DNA of 64,000 nt from Lyngbya sp. HA4199-MV5 (GTDB taxonomy: Bacteria; Cyanobacteriota; Cyanobacteriia; Leptolyngbyales; Leptolyngbyaceae), in NCBI GenBank assembly GCA_019359375.1, contig JAHHHL010000022.1, positions 1 through 64,000 on the forward strand, read 5' to 3'. The first letter of the stretch is position 1. Every line of letters begins with the position of its first letter. This document shows, one piece after another, positions 35,496 through 43,346 of the stretch. The notes beneath the pieces were generated by a model. It had not been told where the DNA came from. It did not search any database and saw only the letters and a list, made by a program, of their open reading frames with translations. The position numbers and the translations under genes are program-made.

Positions 35496-36449
35496 TTAAT
35501 TGGCAGTCTCAGAATCAGGCTGTCTAGCCTCAGCGGTTGTCGCGCTGGAGATATTGCTTTCTGCGGTGCCGCTTTTCTTATAGCTAGCTAACGCAAGTAA
35601 AGTTAAATCTCGTGTGAGGCTCCAATCGCTTTCCCCTGTTGTGATGGGTAACAGTGCTTCCCAATGCTCTTGCAGGATAGGTGGCTGCCCTGCCTCAGAA
35701 AAAAACCGACTGATGAAACCACGAAGTGTTATGGCATTCCTACAGCGTAACAACTCGGAACGAATGCGTATATTTCGACGTTCAATCTGGGCGTAGTAAC
35801 CTTCAAGCGTCTGATCGTAAATTTTGGCGTAAATTCTTTGCAAAGCTTCGTGGCAGGCTTTGACAAACAATTTCTTGGACTGGTCTTCCCACTCGGATTC
35901 CTCGATCATCAGCCGTAGTCCTTCTTTTTCAGCACTTATGTCCTCGGCTAGCTTCTTATTGGTCGTTCTCTCAGAAAAACGGCACCACCAGGGCAGATCT
36001 TGAGCAAGATTAGCGGCAATCACGCCGCGAGTAGCACTAACGGTGACAGCAGTTTTTCCTTCGTCATTGCAGACTCTGTTTTGCGGTAAATACTGGCAAC
36101 TCGATTGGTACTGAAGCAGAGTTTCCTGCGTCGCTTTTATGGTCTCTACCCTAGTCCGAACGATTTGCTGTTTTGCCCACTTGGTTTTCCCAAACAGAAC
36201 ACACTGGCATCGCCTCGCTCTACTGTCTGTCGTTGGAACTGCTACCGCTTGCAAGGCAAGAAATTTAAGTGCAGCCTCCTCCAAATTTGCCGTCCAGAAA
36301 TTCTCATAACTAGTATTTCTGCGTTCTCGATCGCCTTCAGCATGGGTGCCTAACTCATCAATCTCTGGAATGACAAGGACATAGCGTACTGTCTCATGCC
36401 CTGAACCAGCAGCATGAACACCAGCGGCACGACTTAAACCATGATGCGG
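35496..36449 (-). pseudogene. cas8: CRISPR Cas8 (DevT/Cmx8-like) remnant lacking N-terminus
   Basis: The open frame of about 317 codons covers the C-terminal part of a Cas8-type large subunit. It contains VRYVLVIPEIDELGTHAEGD, a middle LPWWCRFS, and LRGFISRFFSEAGQP. It opens right after a TAA at 36450-36452 and has no ATG or GTG in its first 55 codons; the first possible initiator is a TTG at 36284. I-MYXAN Cas8 proteins are usually about 500 residues or more, so about a third is missing. The break lies at the 3' end of an unrelated small gene, indicating a deletion or insertion junction near 36440. Confidence 0.7.
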
Positions 36450-36640
36450 TTAAGGGCGACGAGGACTTTAGCCGGACTATCAGGGGCGGGTTGGGGTTTG
36501 CTCCACTCGTAGGTTTTGGCGTAGCCGCGCAAGTGTTGCTCTCGGATGTAGGTTTCGATGTGTTCGGGGATGCCGATGACGACGATCGTCAGAAAACGTG
36601 GATCGGGGTTGATTTGAATGGGCGATGCGTTGTAGGTCAT
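36434..36640 (-). CDS. Small conserved hypothetical protein at the Cas8 truncation junction
   Basis: This 68-residue protein (MTYNASPIQINPDPRFLTIVVIGIPEHIE, REQHLRGYAKTYEWSKPQP, VLVALNRIMV) is clean, with ATG at 36640; an upstream ATG at 36658 is possible. I have seen similar small cyanobacterial proteins but can give no function. Its last codons overlap the first codons of the truncated cas8 frame, so it marks the rearrangement point. Confidence 0.55.
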   Translation of the reverse strand: MTYNASPIQINPDPRFLTIVVIGIPEHIETYIREQHLRGYAKTYEWSKPQPAPDSPAKVLVALNRIMV

Positions 36641-36794
36641 GGCAATGTCGCACTCCACTGAGTGATGGGGTTTGCTGAGAGTCCCAAAACTGAAGCCACC
36701 CCGCTTTCTGTTTGCAATGCAAAGCTGGGGTGGCTAGTGGAGTGCTAAACTGCCTTACTAGCCCACCAGACTGCTGATACCAGTTTGGGGGTTA

Positions 36795-36829
36795 GTTCCT
36801 TGAGGGTGTTGGTAGCACCTTCAGGGAAC
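36795..36829. other. Long inverted repeat
   Basis: GTTCCTTGAGGGTG and GCACCTTCAGGGAAC form an imperfect stem of about 14 bp with a 6-base loop in non-coding DNA. It could be a terminator-like structure or an element end close to the cas8 junction. Confidence 0.4.
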
Positions 36830-36925
36830 GCTTCAAGAAATGAGCATTTTTAGTTGTGAGATACAAAAGTACTGCAAGTTGCAACGTTTAGCAAGTAGCT
36901 TTTGACAAATTACATGGTCTGTTGA

Positions 36926-37178
36926 CTTCTGCACTCGGAGTTTGCGGTTCTAAGGTCGGAGTTCCGTGTTCTAAGCTTGATGTTCCGTGTTCTGTAGCTT
37001 GCTTCTGCGGAGCAGTGCCTGGAGTGCCGAGCTTTGAGGTCGGAGTTTCGTGTTTTGAGGTTAAAGCTTTGAGTTCTGATGTCGGAGTGTCGAGCTTTGA
37101 GGTCGAAGTTCCGCGATCTGAGGTCAGACTTTCAGGCTCAAAAGTCGAAATTTCGTGTCTAGAGGTTGGAAGGTGGGG
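36926..37178 (+). repeat. 21-bp degenerate tandem repeat array (about 11 units)
   Basis: Units such as TTCTAAGGTCGGAGTTCCGTG and TTTGAGGTCGGAGTTTCGTG recur with a strict 21-base period. The repeat keeps both strands open (seven-residue periodic peptides), which explains long but meaningless frames here. It is related to in-frame 21-bp repeats in the alpha-mannosidase gene. The remaining bases of 36641-37198 hold no gene. Confidence 0.75.
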
Positions 37179-37198
37179 GTTAGAGAGCGAGATTTCGA

Positions 37199-37608
37199 TC
37201 ATCGCAAGAGAGCAATGAAGCCTGCTTGTTCAAAGTGCCTGTCGTGGGTCAATGCTTCGAGGATATTTCGTTGCTGCATGATGCAGAAGGAAGCACAGTC
37301 CGTGTGGCTCCAAGCTTGATCGGGGCGCTGCTGGTAAAGGGTGAGTGCTTCGTAAAAAAGGCTGCTTGTTTGAGGAATGATCTCAACGTTGGGCTTACGG
37401 GTAAATTGTTGAATGAGTGTCACTGCGTTTTGCCGAAGAAATGCGCCTTGCTTAGAAAACGAGTTTAATACCTCGGTAAAAACCATTTCGCTGGTAACAA
37501 TCCGGAGGGATGAAAGGGCAGCGGTAACACTGACTGCGGTTTGATTAAGCCATCATCAGCATTCAGGATGGCGACTCAGTAACCCGTATCGGCAAAGACG
37601 GTTTTCAT
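37199..37608 (-). pseudogene. vapC: VapC-like PIN toxin, inactivated
   Basis: The gene should start at 37608 (MKTVFADTGY), but TGA at 37576-37578 falls where the family has tryptophan. A frameshift after GLIKPQ then moves the rest (TAALSSLRIVTSEMVFTEVLN, ALTHDRHFEQAGF) to another frame. The conserved acidic residues of the PIN fold (FADTGY, TEVLN, DRHF) survive across the pieces. Two independent lesions mean a true pseudogene. It overlaps the antitoxin stop by 4 bases. Confidence 0.8.
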
Positions 37609-37910
37609 CCTTCAACCTTTGGAGCACCGTACAAATAGTGATCGATGTTTTTAGAAAGGTCTGTTGGTAGCTTTTTCCACTCTTCGTCCGGCACTTGAGC
37701 GCGAATTTCGTCGATCATGCTAAGAAATAATTGAGCAGAAAAATCTTGAGACTCAGATGACTCTGTTGGGTTGACGTTAGGGCTTGCAGTTGCGCCCTCA
37801 GATAAGAGGACAATCACTCGTAATCTAGCAGGATGAGCAATCTGCAACGGCTGATCCAGCGTTAATCGTCCTGTGGGGTCGATCGTTCCTGTGGCTTCAA
37901 AGGCTTGCAT
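37605..37910 (-). CDS. vapB: VapB-like antitoxin (orphaned)
   Basis: The 101-residue protein begins with an AbrB-like strand pattern (MQAFEATGTIDPTGRLTLDQPLQIAHPARLRVIVLL) and ends in a toxin-binding tail (SEEWKKLPTDL-like). It directly precedes the broken vapC and overlaps it, the usual TA order. Because the toxin is dead, the antitoxin is an orphan, which may explain its survival without selection. Confidence 0.65.
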   Translation of the reverse strand: MQAFEATGTIDPTGRLTLDQPLQIAHPARLRVIVLLSEGATASPNVNPTESSESQDFSAQLFLSMIDEIRAQVPDEEWKKLPTDLSKNIDHYLYGAPKVEG

Positions 37911-38208
37911 GGTTCTAAGGCTGATAGAGTCTGTCCAAATTCTAACAGGGGAGATTGTTTGTTGAAGGGTGAAGGCTTGCAGTGAGAAGAGGAGGGGAGA
38001 AAAGGCGGTCGCTCTTGTGTAACTAACAGGAACAGGTAAGTTTGCTTGATGAAGCTGGTTTATTACACTGATGCTAAGTTATTTTCAATGGGTAGTCGCG
38101 CTATTACGACTAAATTTAGACAGCCGTACACCCTTCTTATTGGGTTGGCGTAAACTATTAAACAACACTGACCAAAAGAAATTCAGAGGAATTGTTGAGA
38201 CTAAATTT

Positions 38209-39510
38209 ATGGATCTATTAACCTTACTAGCCGTTCTAGCTCTAATTGGTGCAGCCATACAGTTAAAGATCATGCAAAACGAGCGAGATCGGCTTAATAG
38301 AGACCTGCAACAATACAAAAGTTTGGCTGACACGGGAGAGCTAGACAAACTAATTCGGACTAAAGAGGAGATCAATAAACAAGTTAGCAATTTGCAACAG
38401 CAGCTATCTAGCCTTGAGGAAGAAGCCTATATTCAGTCGTTTGGATTTTACGAGCCAAAATATGACTTTATCAATTCTGAAGATTACGCTGTAAGGCTAA
38501 GACAAGTAAAATTGGAACAGAAAAGAATGATAAAAGAACGCACTGCGGTAGAAAGCAAAACTAAGTTGGTTTTCAACGATAGCGAAAAGAAAGGGCGGAA
38601 GCTAACCGAAAACCTTCAAAAACTTGTGCTAATAGCTTTCAATACTGAAGCTGATGATGTAATTCTCAGAGTTAAGCATAGTAACATTCAATCTTCAGAG
38701 GAGCGGATAATTGCAAGTTTTAGAAGATTGAATAAGCTATCGGAAACAACCACCTGTGAAATTACACAGGAATATCTCAACCTAAAATTGTCAGAGTTAC
38801 ACCTTCAGTATGAAATGGCTTGTAAGAAGCAGCGCGAAAAAGAACAGGATCAAGAAAGAAAAAGAGACGACAACGAACGCAAAGCTCTTGCAAAAGCCGA
38901 AGAAGAGATTAAAAAAGCAGAACAGAAAGAAGAAGTTTATCGTCAGGAAATCGAAAGCATTCGACAAGCGATTCAACAGGCTGAGGGAGATAAACTCAAG
39001 CAACTGGAGTTTGAAAATAATCAGCTTCAGCGTGAGTTGGAAAAAGCTAAAGTTGAAACAGAACAGGCTACGTTGCGCTATAGAGCGAGGAAAGAAGGTT
39101 ATATCTATGTGATCTCAAATATTGGTTCTTTAGGGCAAGGCATCTACAGAATATGTAAAAGTATTCGAGACGAGGATTTTATTAGTGAAATGAATCCTGC
39201 TGTCCCTTTCCCGTTTGATACTCACTTTAAGATTCGTTCGGAAGATGCTTCAGATACGCTAGCGCGTTTACACAGCCGATTCCAGTCTAGAAGAGTAAAT
39301 TTGCTCAACGATAGAAGGGAATTCTTTCAAATCTCAATAGATGAAATTGCTCAAGCTGTTGATGAAATTAATCGACAAACTGGGATGCTGAATATTCTTA
39401 TTTCTGAACGTGTGGCTCAGGCATATGAGTATCGTAGAACTGATGCTGAACGTAATAAAAAGACTGACTCAACAACAACTGATACATACAGTTACAATGC
39501 GACAGCCTAA
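38209..39510 (+). CDS. DUF4041 / T5orf172 (GIY-YIG-like) coiled-coil protein
   Basis: From ATG 38209 the 433-residue protein has an N-terminal membrane helix (LLTLLAVLALIGAAIQL), a DUF4041-like helical domain (about 60-190) and a long charged coiled coil (about 210-310). A C-terminal T5orf172 module, GYIYVISNIGSLGQGIYRICKSIR, ends with NDRREFFQIS. T5orf172 is a GIY-YIG nuclease-like fold. The usual second motif YKIG reads YRIC here, so catalysis is doubtful. The frame is open to 38071 with a possible earlier start. Such proteins occur in phage and defence islands. Confidence 0.7.
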   Translation: MDLLTLLAVLALIGAAIQLKIMQNERDRLNRDLQQYKSLADTGELDKLIRTKEEINKQVSNLQQQLSSLEEEAYIQSFGFYEPKYDFINSEDYAVRLRQVKLEQKRMIKERTAVESKTKLVFNDSEKKGRKLTENLQKLVLIAFNTEADDVILRVKHSNIQSSEERIIASFRRLNKLSETTTCEITQEYLNLKLSELHLQYEMACKKQREKEQDQERKRDDNERKALAKAEEEIKKAEQKEEVYRQEIESIRQAIQQAEGDKLKQLEFENNQLQRELEKAKVETEQATLRYRARKEGYIYVISNIGSLGQGIYRICKSIRDEDFISEMNPAVPFPFDTHFKIRSEDASDTLARLHSRFQSRRVNLLNDRREFFQISIDEIAQAVDEINRQTGMLNILISERVAQAYEYRRTDAERNKKTDSTTTDTYSYNATA

Positions 39511-39534
39511 GGCATTTCTAGTTGAAATCCTAAC

Positions 39535-41511
39535 CTATAAGCTGCGTACAATTCGGAAACCGATGTGATCAGCAGCTTGCTCTGAGCCTTTCCATAAACG
39601 GTAAGAGGAGCGACAGTTAGAAGGCTCGTTGCGCCAGGAGCCACCTCGAATTACATGGTTTTGATTGCCAGAGCTATCGATCCAAGCCTCACCGTTAGTC
39701 GGAGCACTATTATAGTTTTCATGCCAGTGGTCTTTACACCACTCCCAAACGTTACCGTGCATATCAAACAAACCAAAAGCATTAGCAACTTTCAGTTCTC
39801 CAACTTGTAGTGTTTTTGCTCGATTGATTCCCTTTGGTTCTAAGCGATATGAATAAGTACCATCATAGTTTGCCAAGTCTGAGGTAATTGTTTGTCCAAA
39901 GTGGAATGGAGTTGTAGTGCCAGCTCGACAAGCGTATTCCCACTCAGCTTCTGTTGGCAAACGATATGTAGTTCCTGTTTTCTGAGATAGAAGATTGCAA
40001 AATTCTACTGCATCATGCCAAGAAACTTCTACAACAGGTCGATTAAGTCCCCAGTTACTTGGTGAAGGACGTAGTTTAAGCTTCTTAGGATTAAGCTGTA
40101 ATTGAGCTATCGCTCTCCATTGAGCAAATGTGATGGAGAATTTACTTATCAAAAATGACTTAATTGTCACCATATGCTGAGGGCGTTCATTCTTGTAGAT
40201 CCTGTTTTCTGATTCAGACGAACCCATTAGTAAAGTTCCACCAGGCACAAACGCCATTTCAATTGATACGCCATTGATTTCTTCAACAACAAACCAGTTT
40301 TTCCCAGTGTGTTGAGCGATGCTTGTCCCGTAAGAATCAATTTCTAAAACATCAAAGATAAACTCTTGAAAATTAGAAGTAGATAACTCAGGAATTTGAA
40401 AAATTCGCTGCTCCTCCGCAGGCTTCACAATTTGAACCGGAACGGCAGGTGTTGCTAAAGTCGAGCGCCCTAACGTACTTTTTGGGGTTTTGATAGGAGA
40501 CTTTTGGGAAGCTTTAGACGTTTCAGACGTTTGGTAGACTTCTGGTTGAGGGGAGGTAGCTTCTGTATAAAGATGGCTACTCCATCGAGCTATTTTCTTT
40601 TCAATGCGCTCAATTGCAATTCGGGCTTCTTGTCTTTGAGTAATGGATTGCGACACATCAACTACTTGCCACCAAAGGTTCTTGGCAGTCTCAAAGTCTT
40701 CCTCGATTTCATCTTTTTCAGCCTGACTAACAAGAACTTCAATATCGGCTGACGTAACCGCATCAGGCAGTAACGGTTGAAAGGCTGTTATGGTAGATTC
40801 AGTACGAATGCGAGGCGTTTGTTCGACTCTATCGTGCCGATACTGCAAGTTTAAGGCTGGAACTCGCTGTCGTAAGTAAGTTTCTAACTGGCTGGGCAGT
40901 GTGTACTGAGCTAATCCTTCGACTAAAGCATAGGTAAACGCTCCTTGCTGTAGTCCTTCTAGCTCATAAGAGTATTGCCCATAATCGCATGAGAAAATAG
41001 TCGTGATGCCACGCTCTTGGGCAGAAGCGATTGTTTGTTCCCCGATTGAGCTACCAAAACTCTTTCTACCCGTTACCTGCCGACAAGCATCCAAGATTAA
41101 AACAATATCTGCATCTTTATGTAATCGTAAGGTAGCGAGTACCTCATCGAGTGGCAAGGCAAATCGTTCGATTTTATCTTCCAAACAATCTGAGGTGATC
41201 AAATAATCACGCCCATTTCGACTAATTCCGTGACCACTAAAGTAAAACCAGAAGCGATCAACTTTACCCACACGGTTGGGCTGGAGATCTCGTTCAAGCA
41301 ATTGCAGCAGATTAGAGCATGTAGGATAGGTTGAACTGCTCCGATGTTCCTCATCTCCTAAGCATTGAATGACATGATCTGCACCAAAGCCTGCCCGATT
41401 GCTCAAAAAGTCGCCAATCTTTTGGGCATCATTGACGGCATACTTTAGTTTCCGTTCTGGGTGATGCAGATAATCGTTAATGCCAATGACAACTGCCCAG
41501 TTATTTCCCAT
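39535..41511 (-). CDS. Orthocaspase fused to formylglycine-generating-enzyme-like domain
   Basis: The 658-residue protein starts with a caspase-like (C14) domain (about 1-255). The catalytic histidine is in YFSGHG (about residue 94) and the cysteine in LILDACRQ (about 143), both intact. A helical linker (about 260-400) leads to an FGE/SUMF1-type C-type-lectin domain (about 425-658): MAFVPGGTLLMGSSESE, RLPTEAEWEYACRAGT, GNVWEWCKDHW, IRGGSWRNEP, IGFRIVRSL. FGE domains act as ligand-binding modules and as variable proteins of diversity-generating retroelements. A Pepco-like gene begins 354 bases upstream and ends at the neighbouring base, so the two are co-transcribed. Confidence 0.85.
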   Translation of the reverse strand: MGNNWAVVIGINDYLHHPERKLKYAVNDAQKIGDFLSNRAGFGADHVIQCLGDEEHRSSSTYPTCSNLLQLLERDLQPNRVGKVDRFWFYFSGHGISRNGRDYLITSDCLEDKIERFALPLDEVLATLRLHKDADIVLILDACRQVTGRKSFGSSIGEQTIASAQERGITTIFSCDYGQYSYELEGLQQGAFTYALVEGLAQYTLPSQLETYLRQRVPALNLQYRHDRVEQTPRIRTESTITAFQPLLPDAVTSADIEVLVSQAEKDEIEEDFETAKNLWWQVVDVSQSITQRQEARIAIERIEKKIARWSSHLYTEATSPQPEVYQTSETSKASQKSPIKTPKSTLGRSTLATPAVPVQIVKPAEEQRIFQIPELSTSNFQEFIFDVLEIDSYGTSIAQHTGKNWFVVEEINGVSIEMAFVPGGTLLMGSSESENRIYKNERPQHMVTIKSFLISKFSITFAQWRAIAQLQLNPKKLKLRPSPSNWGLNRPVVEVSWHDAVEFCNLLSQKTGTTYRLPTEAEWEYACRAGTTTPFHFGQTITSDLANYDGTYSYRLEPKGINRAKTLQVGELKVANAFGLFDMHGNVWEWCKDHWHENYNSAPTNGEAWIDSSGNQNHVIRGGSWRNEPSNCRSSYRLWKGSEQAADHIGFRIVRSL

Positions 41512-41865
41512 CTACTTCTTTACATCCGATCGCTTGAATTTCAGCTTAATCGCGCCCTTTCCAGCCGCTTTTCCACCTGCTACTAATTTAACCTCCCCTT
41601 CCCCACTGACTTCAACCGATAGCTCCACCTCATCCAGCTTCATCTCCGATTCAGCACCAATCTGCTGATCCACCTGCTTGAACAAGCGTCCCACCAGTTG
41701 CAAAAACTGATTCATGTTTTGCTCTAGCTGCGAGACAGGCAACCGCACTTCCTTCAGGCTAGTAAGGCGCTTACCCACTTCCTCGCGCCAGCCCCTCTGT
41801 CCTTCGATCGGTGCTGAGGCTTCATCCGTCTCATCCGTCACAATCACGATGTAGTCTTCTGGCAT
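41512..41865 (-). CDS. Small Pepco-like protein, partner of the orthocaspase
   Basis: The 117-residue protein (MPEDYIVIVTDETDEA; LPVSQLEQNMNQFLQLVGRLFKQ; KLDEVELSVEVSGEGEVKLV; GKGAIKLKFKR) matches, by my recollection, the small Pepco domain described in NTP-dependent conflict systems next to caspase-like proteases. Its stop is immediately followed by the orthocaspase start, so it is the first gene of a two-gene unit. It is predicted to be cytoplasmic, with an amphipathic helix and a glycine-rich beta tail. Confidence 0.6.
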   Translation of the reverse strand: MPEDYIVIVTDETDEASAPIEGQRGWREEVGKRLTSLKEVRLPVSQLEQNMNQFLQLVGRLFKQVDQQIGAESEMKLDEVELSVEVSGEGEVKLVAGGKAAGKGAIKLKFKRSDVKK

Positions 41866-42369
41866 AAATGGGTGCGGCTAGGGAGATTAACCTGATAATA
41901 GCCTCCAGTCAGCGAATGTCGTGCTTGCTTCTGCACAATCGATCGCTACTTTCGCCTAAGCGATCGTCACCTCTGCATGAGCCGTCCTAACCAATGCACA
42001 AGTAGTCGTTACCATTGCACAAGCGATCGTTACTTCTGCACAAGTTATCGTTACCAACTCACAAGCTGTCGTTAGGAATGGTGAAGCCATCGTCACTAAC
42101 GGTAAAGCTGTCGTTACTAACGGTGAAGTTGCCATAAAGTTTGCAGGTGCGATCGTCTCACTCACAAACCCAGAAACAGCCAGGGGCAGACCGTTTCTTT
42201 CGCTTGCAGCGATTCAGACAACTCCATCCGTACACTACGCCCGTGCAAACAATGGTGGACTTAAAAACTTCATTGAGAAAATATGCTTTTTCTGTGCCAT
42301 TCCCTGAACCGAATGCTTGTAATCGTCAGCCATGCTGGTCTCATCCACTCTCATCAGAGGCTTGCTTCT
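41866..42369. other. Non-coding stretch between the caspase pair and next gene
   Basis: The stretch is dominated by a 21-bp tandem repeat block (41960-42150). The flanks show no convincing gene, and divergent promoters for the Pepco-caspase pair and the gene at 42370 must lie here. Confidence 0.4.
41960..42150 (+). repeat. 21-bp tandem repeat array (about 9 units)
   Basis: Units such as GCGATCGTTACTTCTGCACAA and GCTGTCGTTACTAACGGTGAA repeat every 21 bases in non-coding DNA. The phase and shared ATC...CC...CAA skeleton parallel the repeats in the alpha-mannosidase gene and at 36926. Confidence 0.75.
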
Positions 42370-42771
42370 ATGACCCGCAAAAAACGTACCTCTCAAATGC
42401 TCGAAAAAGCCGAACTCCGTTCTGCTGGCTTGAAAGCTGTTGACCCGACAATGGACTTTGGTGATACTCGCAGCGTTCCCAACCTCACTACCCAGATTGC
42501 ACAACTCCGCAGCAAAATCGATTCCTACAACACGGCTCTCGCCATCATCGATTCCTCCAAAGCGGAAATTGCAGCCCTGGAGAGAAATCTGGGCGACCTG
42601 GCAGACCAGATGTTGATTGGGGTCGCGTTCAAATATGGCAAGAACAGCCGCGAATACGAAATGGCTGGCGGAGTCCGCAAGAGTGAGCGAATTCGTCGAA
42701 GCAGCGTGAGCCGTTTAAAGGCTGGAGCCGAAGAACCCTCTGCTACCAGTGGTAGTATGCAAGCGGTTTAG
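42370..42771 (+). CDS. Hypothetical basic helical protein
   Basis: The 133-residue protein (MTRKKRTSQMLEKAELRSAGL, ALAIIDSSKAEIAALERNLGDLADQMLIGVAFKYGKNSREYEMAGGVRKSERI) is basic at both ends with a coiled-coil-prone centre. Its C-terminal GGVRKSERIRRSS resembles a tail found in several cyanobacterial hypotheticals. ATG at 42370 is preferred over 42283. It shares no obvious operon. Function unknown. Confidence 0.55.
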   Translation: MTRKKRTSQMLEKAELRSAGLKAVDPTMDFGDTRSVPNLTTQIAQLRSKIDSYNTALAIIDSSKAEIAALERNLGDLADQMLIGVAFKYGKNSREYEMAGGVRKSERIRRSSVSRLKAGAEEPSATSGSMQAV

Positions 42772-42788
42772 TGTTTGTCTCAACGAAT

Positions 42789-42840
42789 GGCGATCGCCGT
42801 CTGCTGAACGCTTCAAACCCAGCGGCGCGATCGCCCTTTT
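42789..42840. terminator. Probable bidirectional terminator
   Basis: GGCGATCGC and GCGATCGCC arms flank a GC-rich loop, followed by CTTTT, between two convergent genes. The arms are HIP1 palindromes, so part of the pairing is expected by composition. Confidence 0.45.
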
Positions 42841-42849
42841 CACAACCCA

Positions 42850-43338
42850 TTAACCATTTAACTTTCGCTGCATGACCGCTTTTGCCGTTTCGTAATCTTC
42901 GCCAATGAGATAAGAGAAGTGATAGTAACTGGCAAGGTAAAAATCACAGCCGAATTTTTGGTAACGATCGGCAATTGCCAGAAACCCATACCGAGCCGCC
43001 CATCCATCGTTAAAGTAGGACTCATGAAACGAATCGTGTAGAAAGAGTGTGAGCGTTTGATGGTTCACACCGGGAATCAGACGAATGAGTGCAATGTTGG
43101 GATGATGAGAACGGGGCACTGGCAGCAAGACATCAAAGCCATCAAACGTCAGAAAGTCTGCTAAATCTGCCTCGGTTGACTCGTAATGGGGAGAAGAGTT
43201 TTCTGGTAGAATAACGAAATGTCGCCAGGATAGAAAGAACTCGTGCTTGGCATCAAGTCCAGGATCGATGTCTAACCGCCAACGATCGTCTTCACAAAGA
43301 TCCTCAATCACTTCACCTAGAAGATCTGTCAGTTTCAT
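42850..43338 (-). CDS. Hypothetical protein beside glmS
   Basis: This 162-residue soluble protein (MKLTDLLGEVIEDLCEDDRWRLDIDPGL, LADFLTFDGFDVLLPVPRSHHPNIALIRL, FLHDSFHESYFNDGWAARYGFLAIADRYQKFGCDFYLASYYHFSYLIG) is rich in aromatic residues. No motif gives a clear function. It is 8 bases downstream of glmS in the same direction, so it is likely expressed with it. Confidence 0.6.
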   Translation of the reverse strand: MKLTDLLGEVIEDLCEDDRWRLDIDPGLDAKHEFFLSWRHFVILPENSSPHYESTEADLADFLTFDGFDVLLPVPRSHHPNIALIRLIPGVNHQTLTLFLHDSFHESYFNDGWAARYGFLAIADRYQKFGCDFYLASYYHFSYLIGEDYETAKAVMQRKLNG

Positions 43339-43346
43339 ACATTGAC

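Noticed and set aside
36888-37218. Two opposite frames of about 100 codons made of Thr/Ser/Pro or Val/Ser/Glu repeats
   Set aside because: They are translations of the 21-bp non-coding tandem array.
39535-41511. Full diversity-generating retroelement around the FGE domain
   Set aside because: No reverse transcriptase or template repeat is in the window; only the target-like domain is seen.
41956-42165. 69-codon minus-strand frame rich in Thr/Ala/Val
   Set aside because: It is a translation of the 21-bp repeat block, not a gene.
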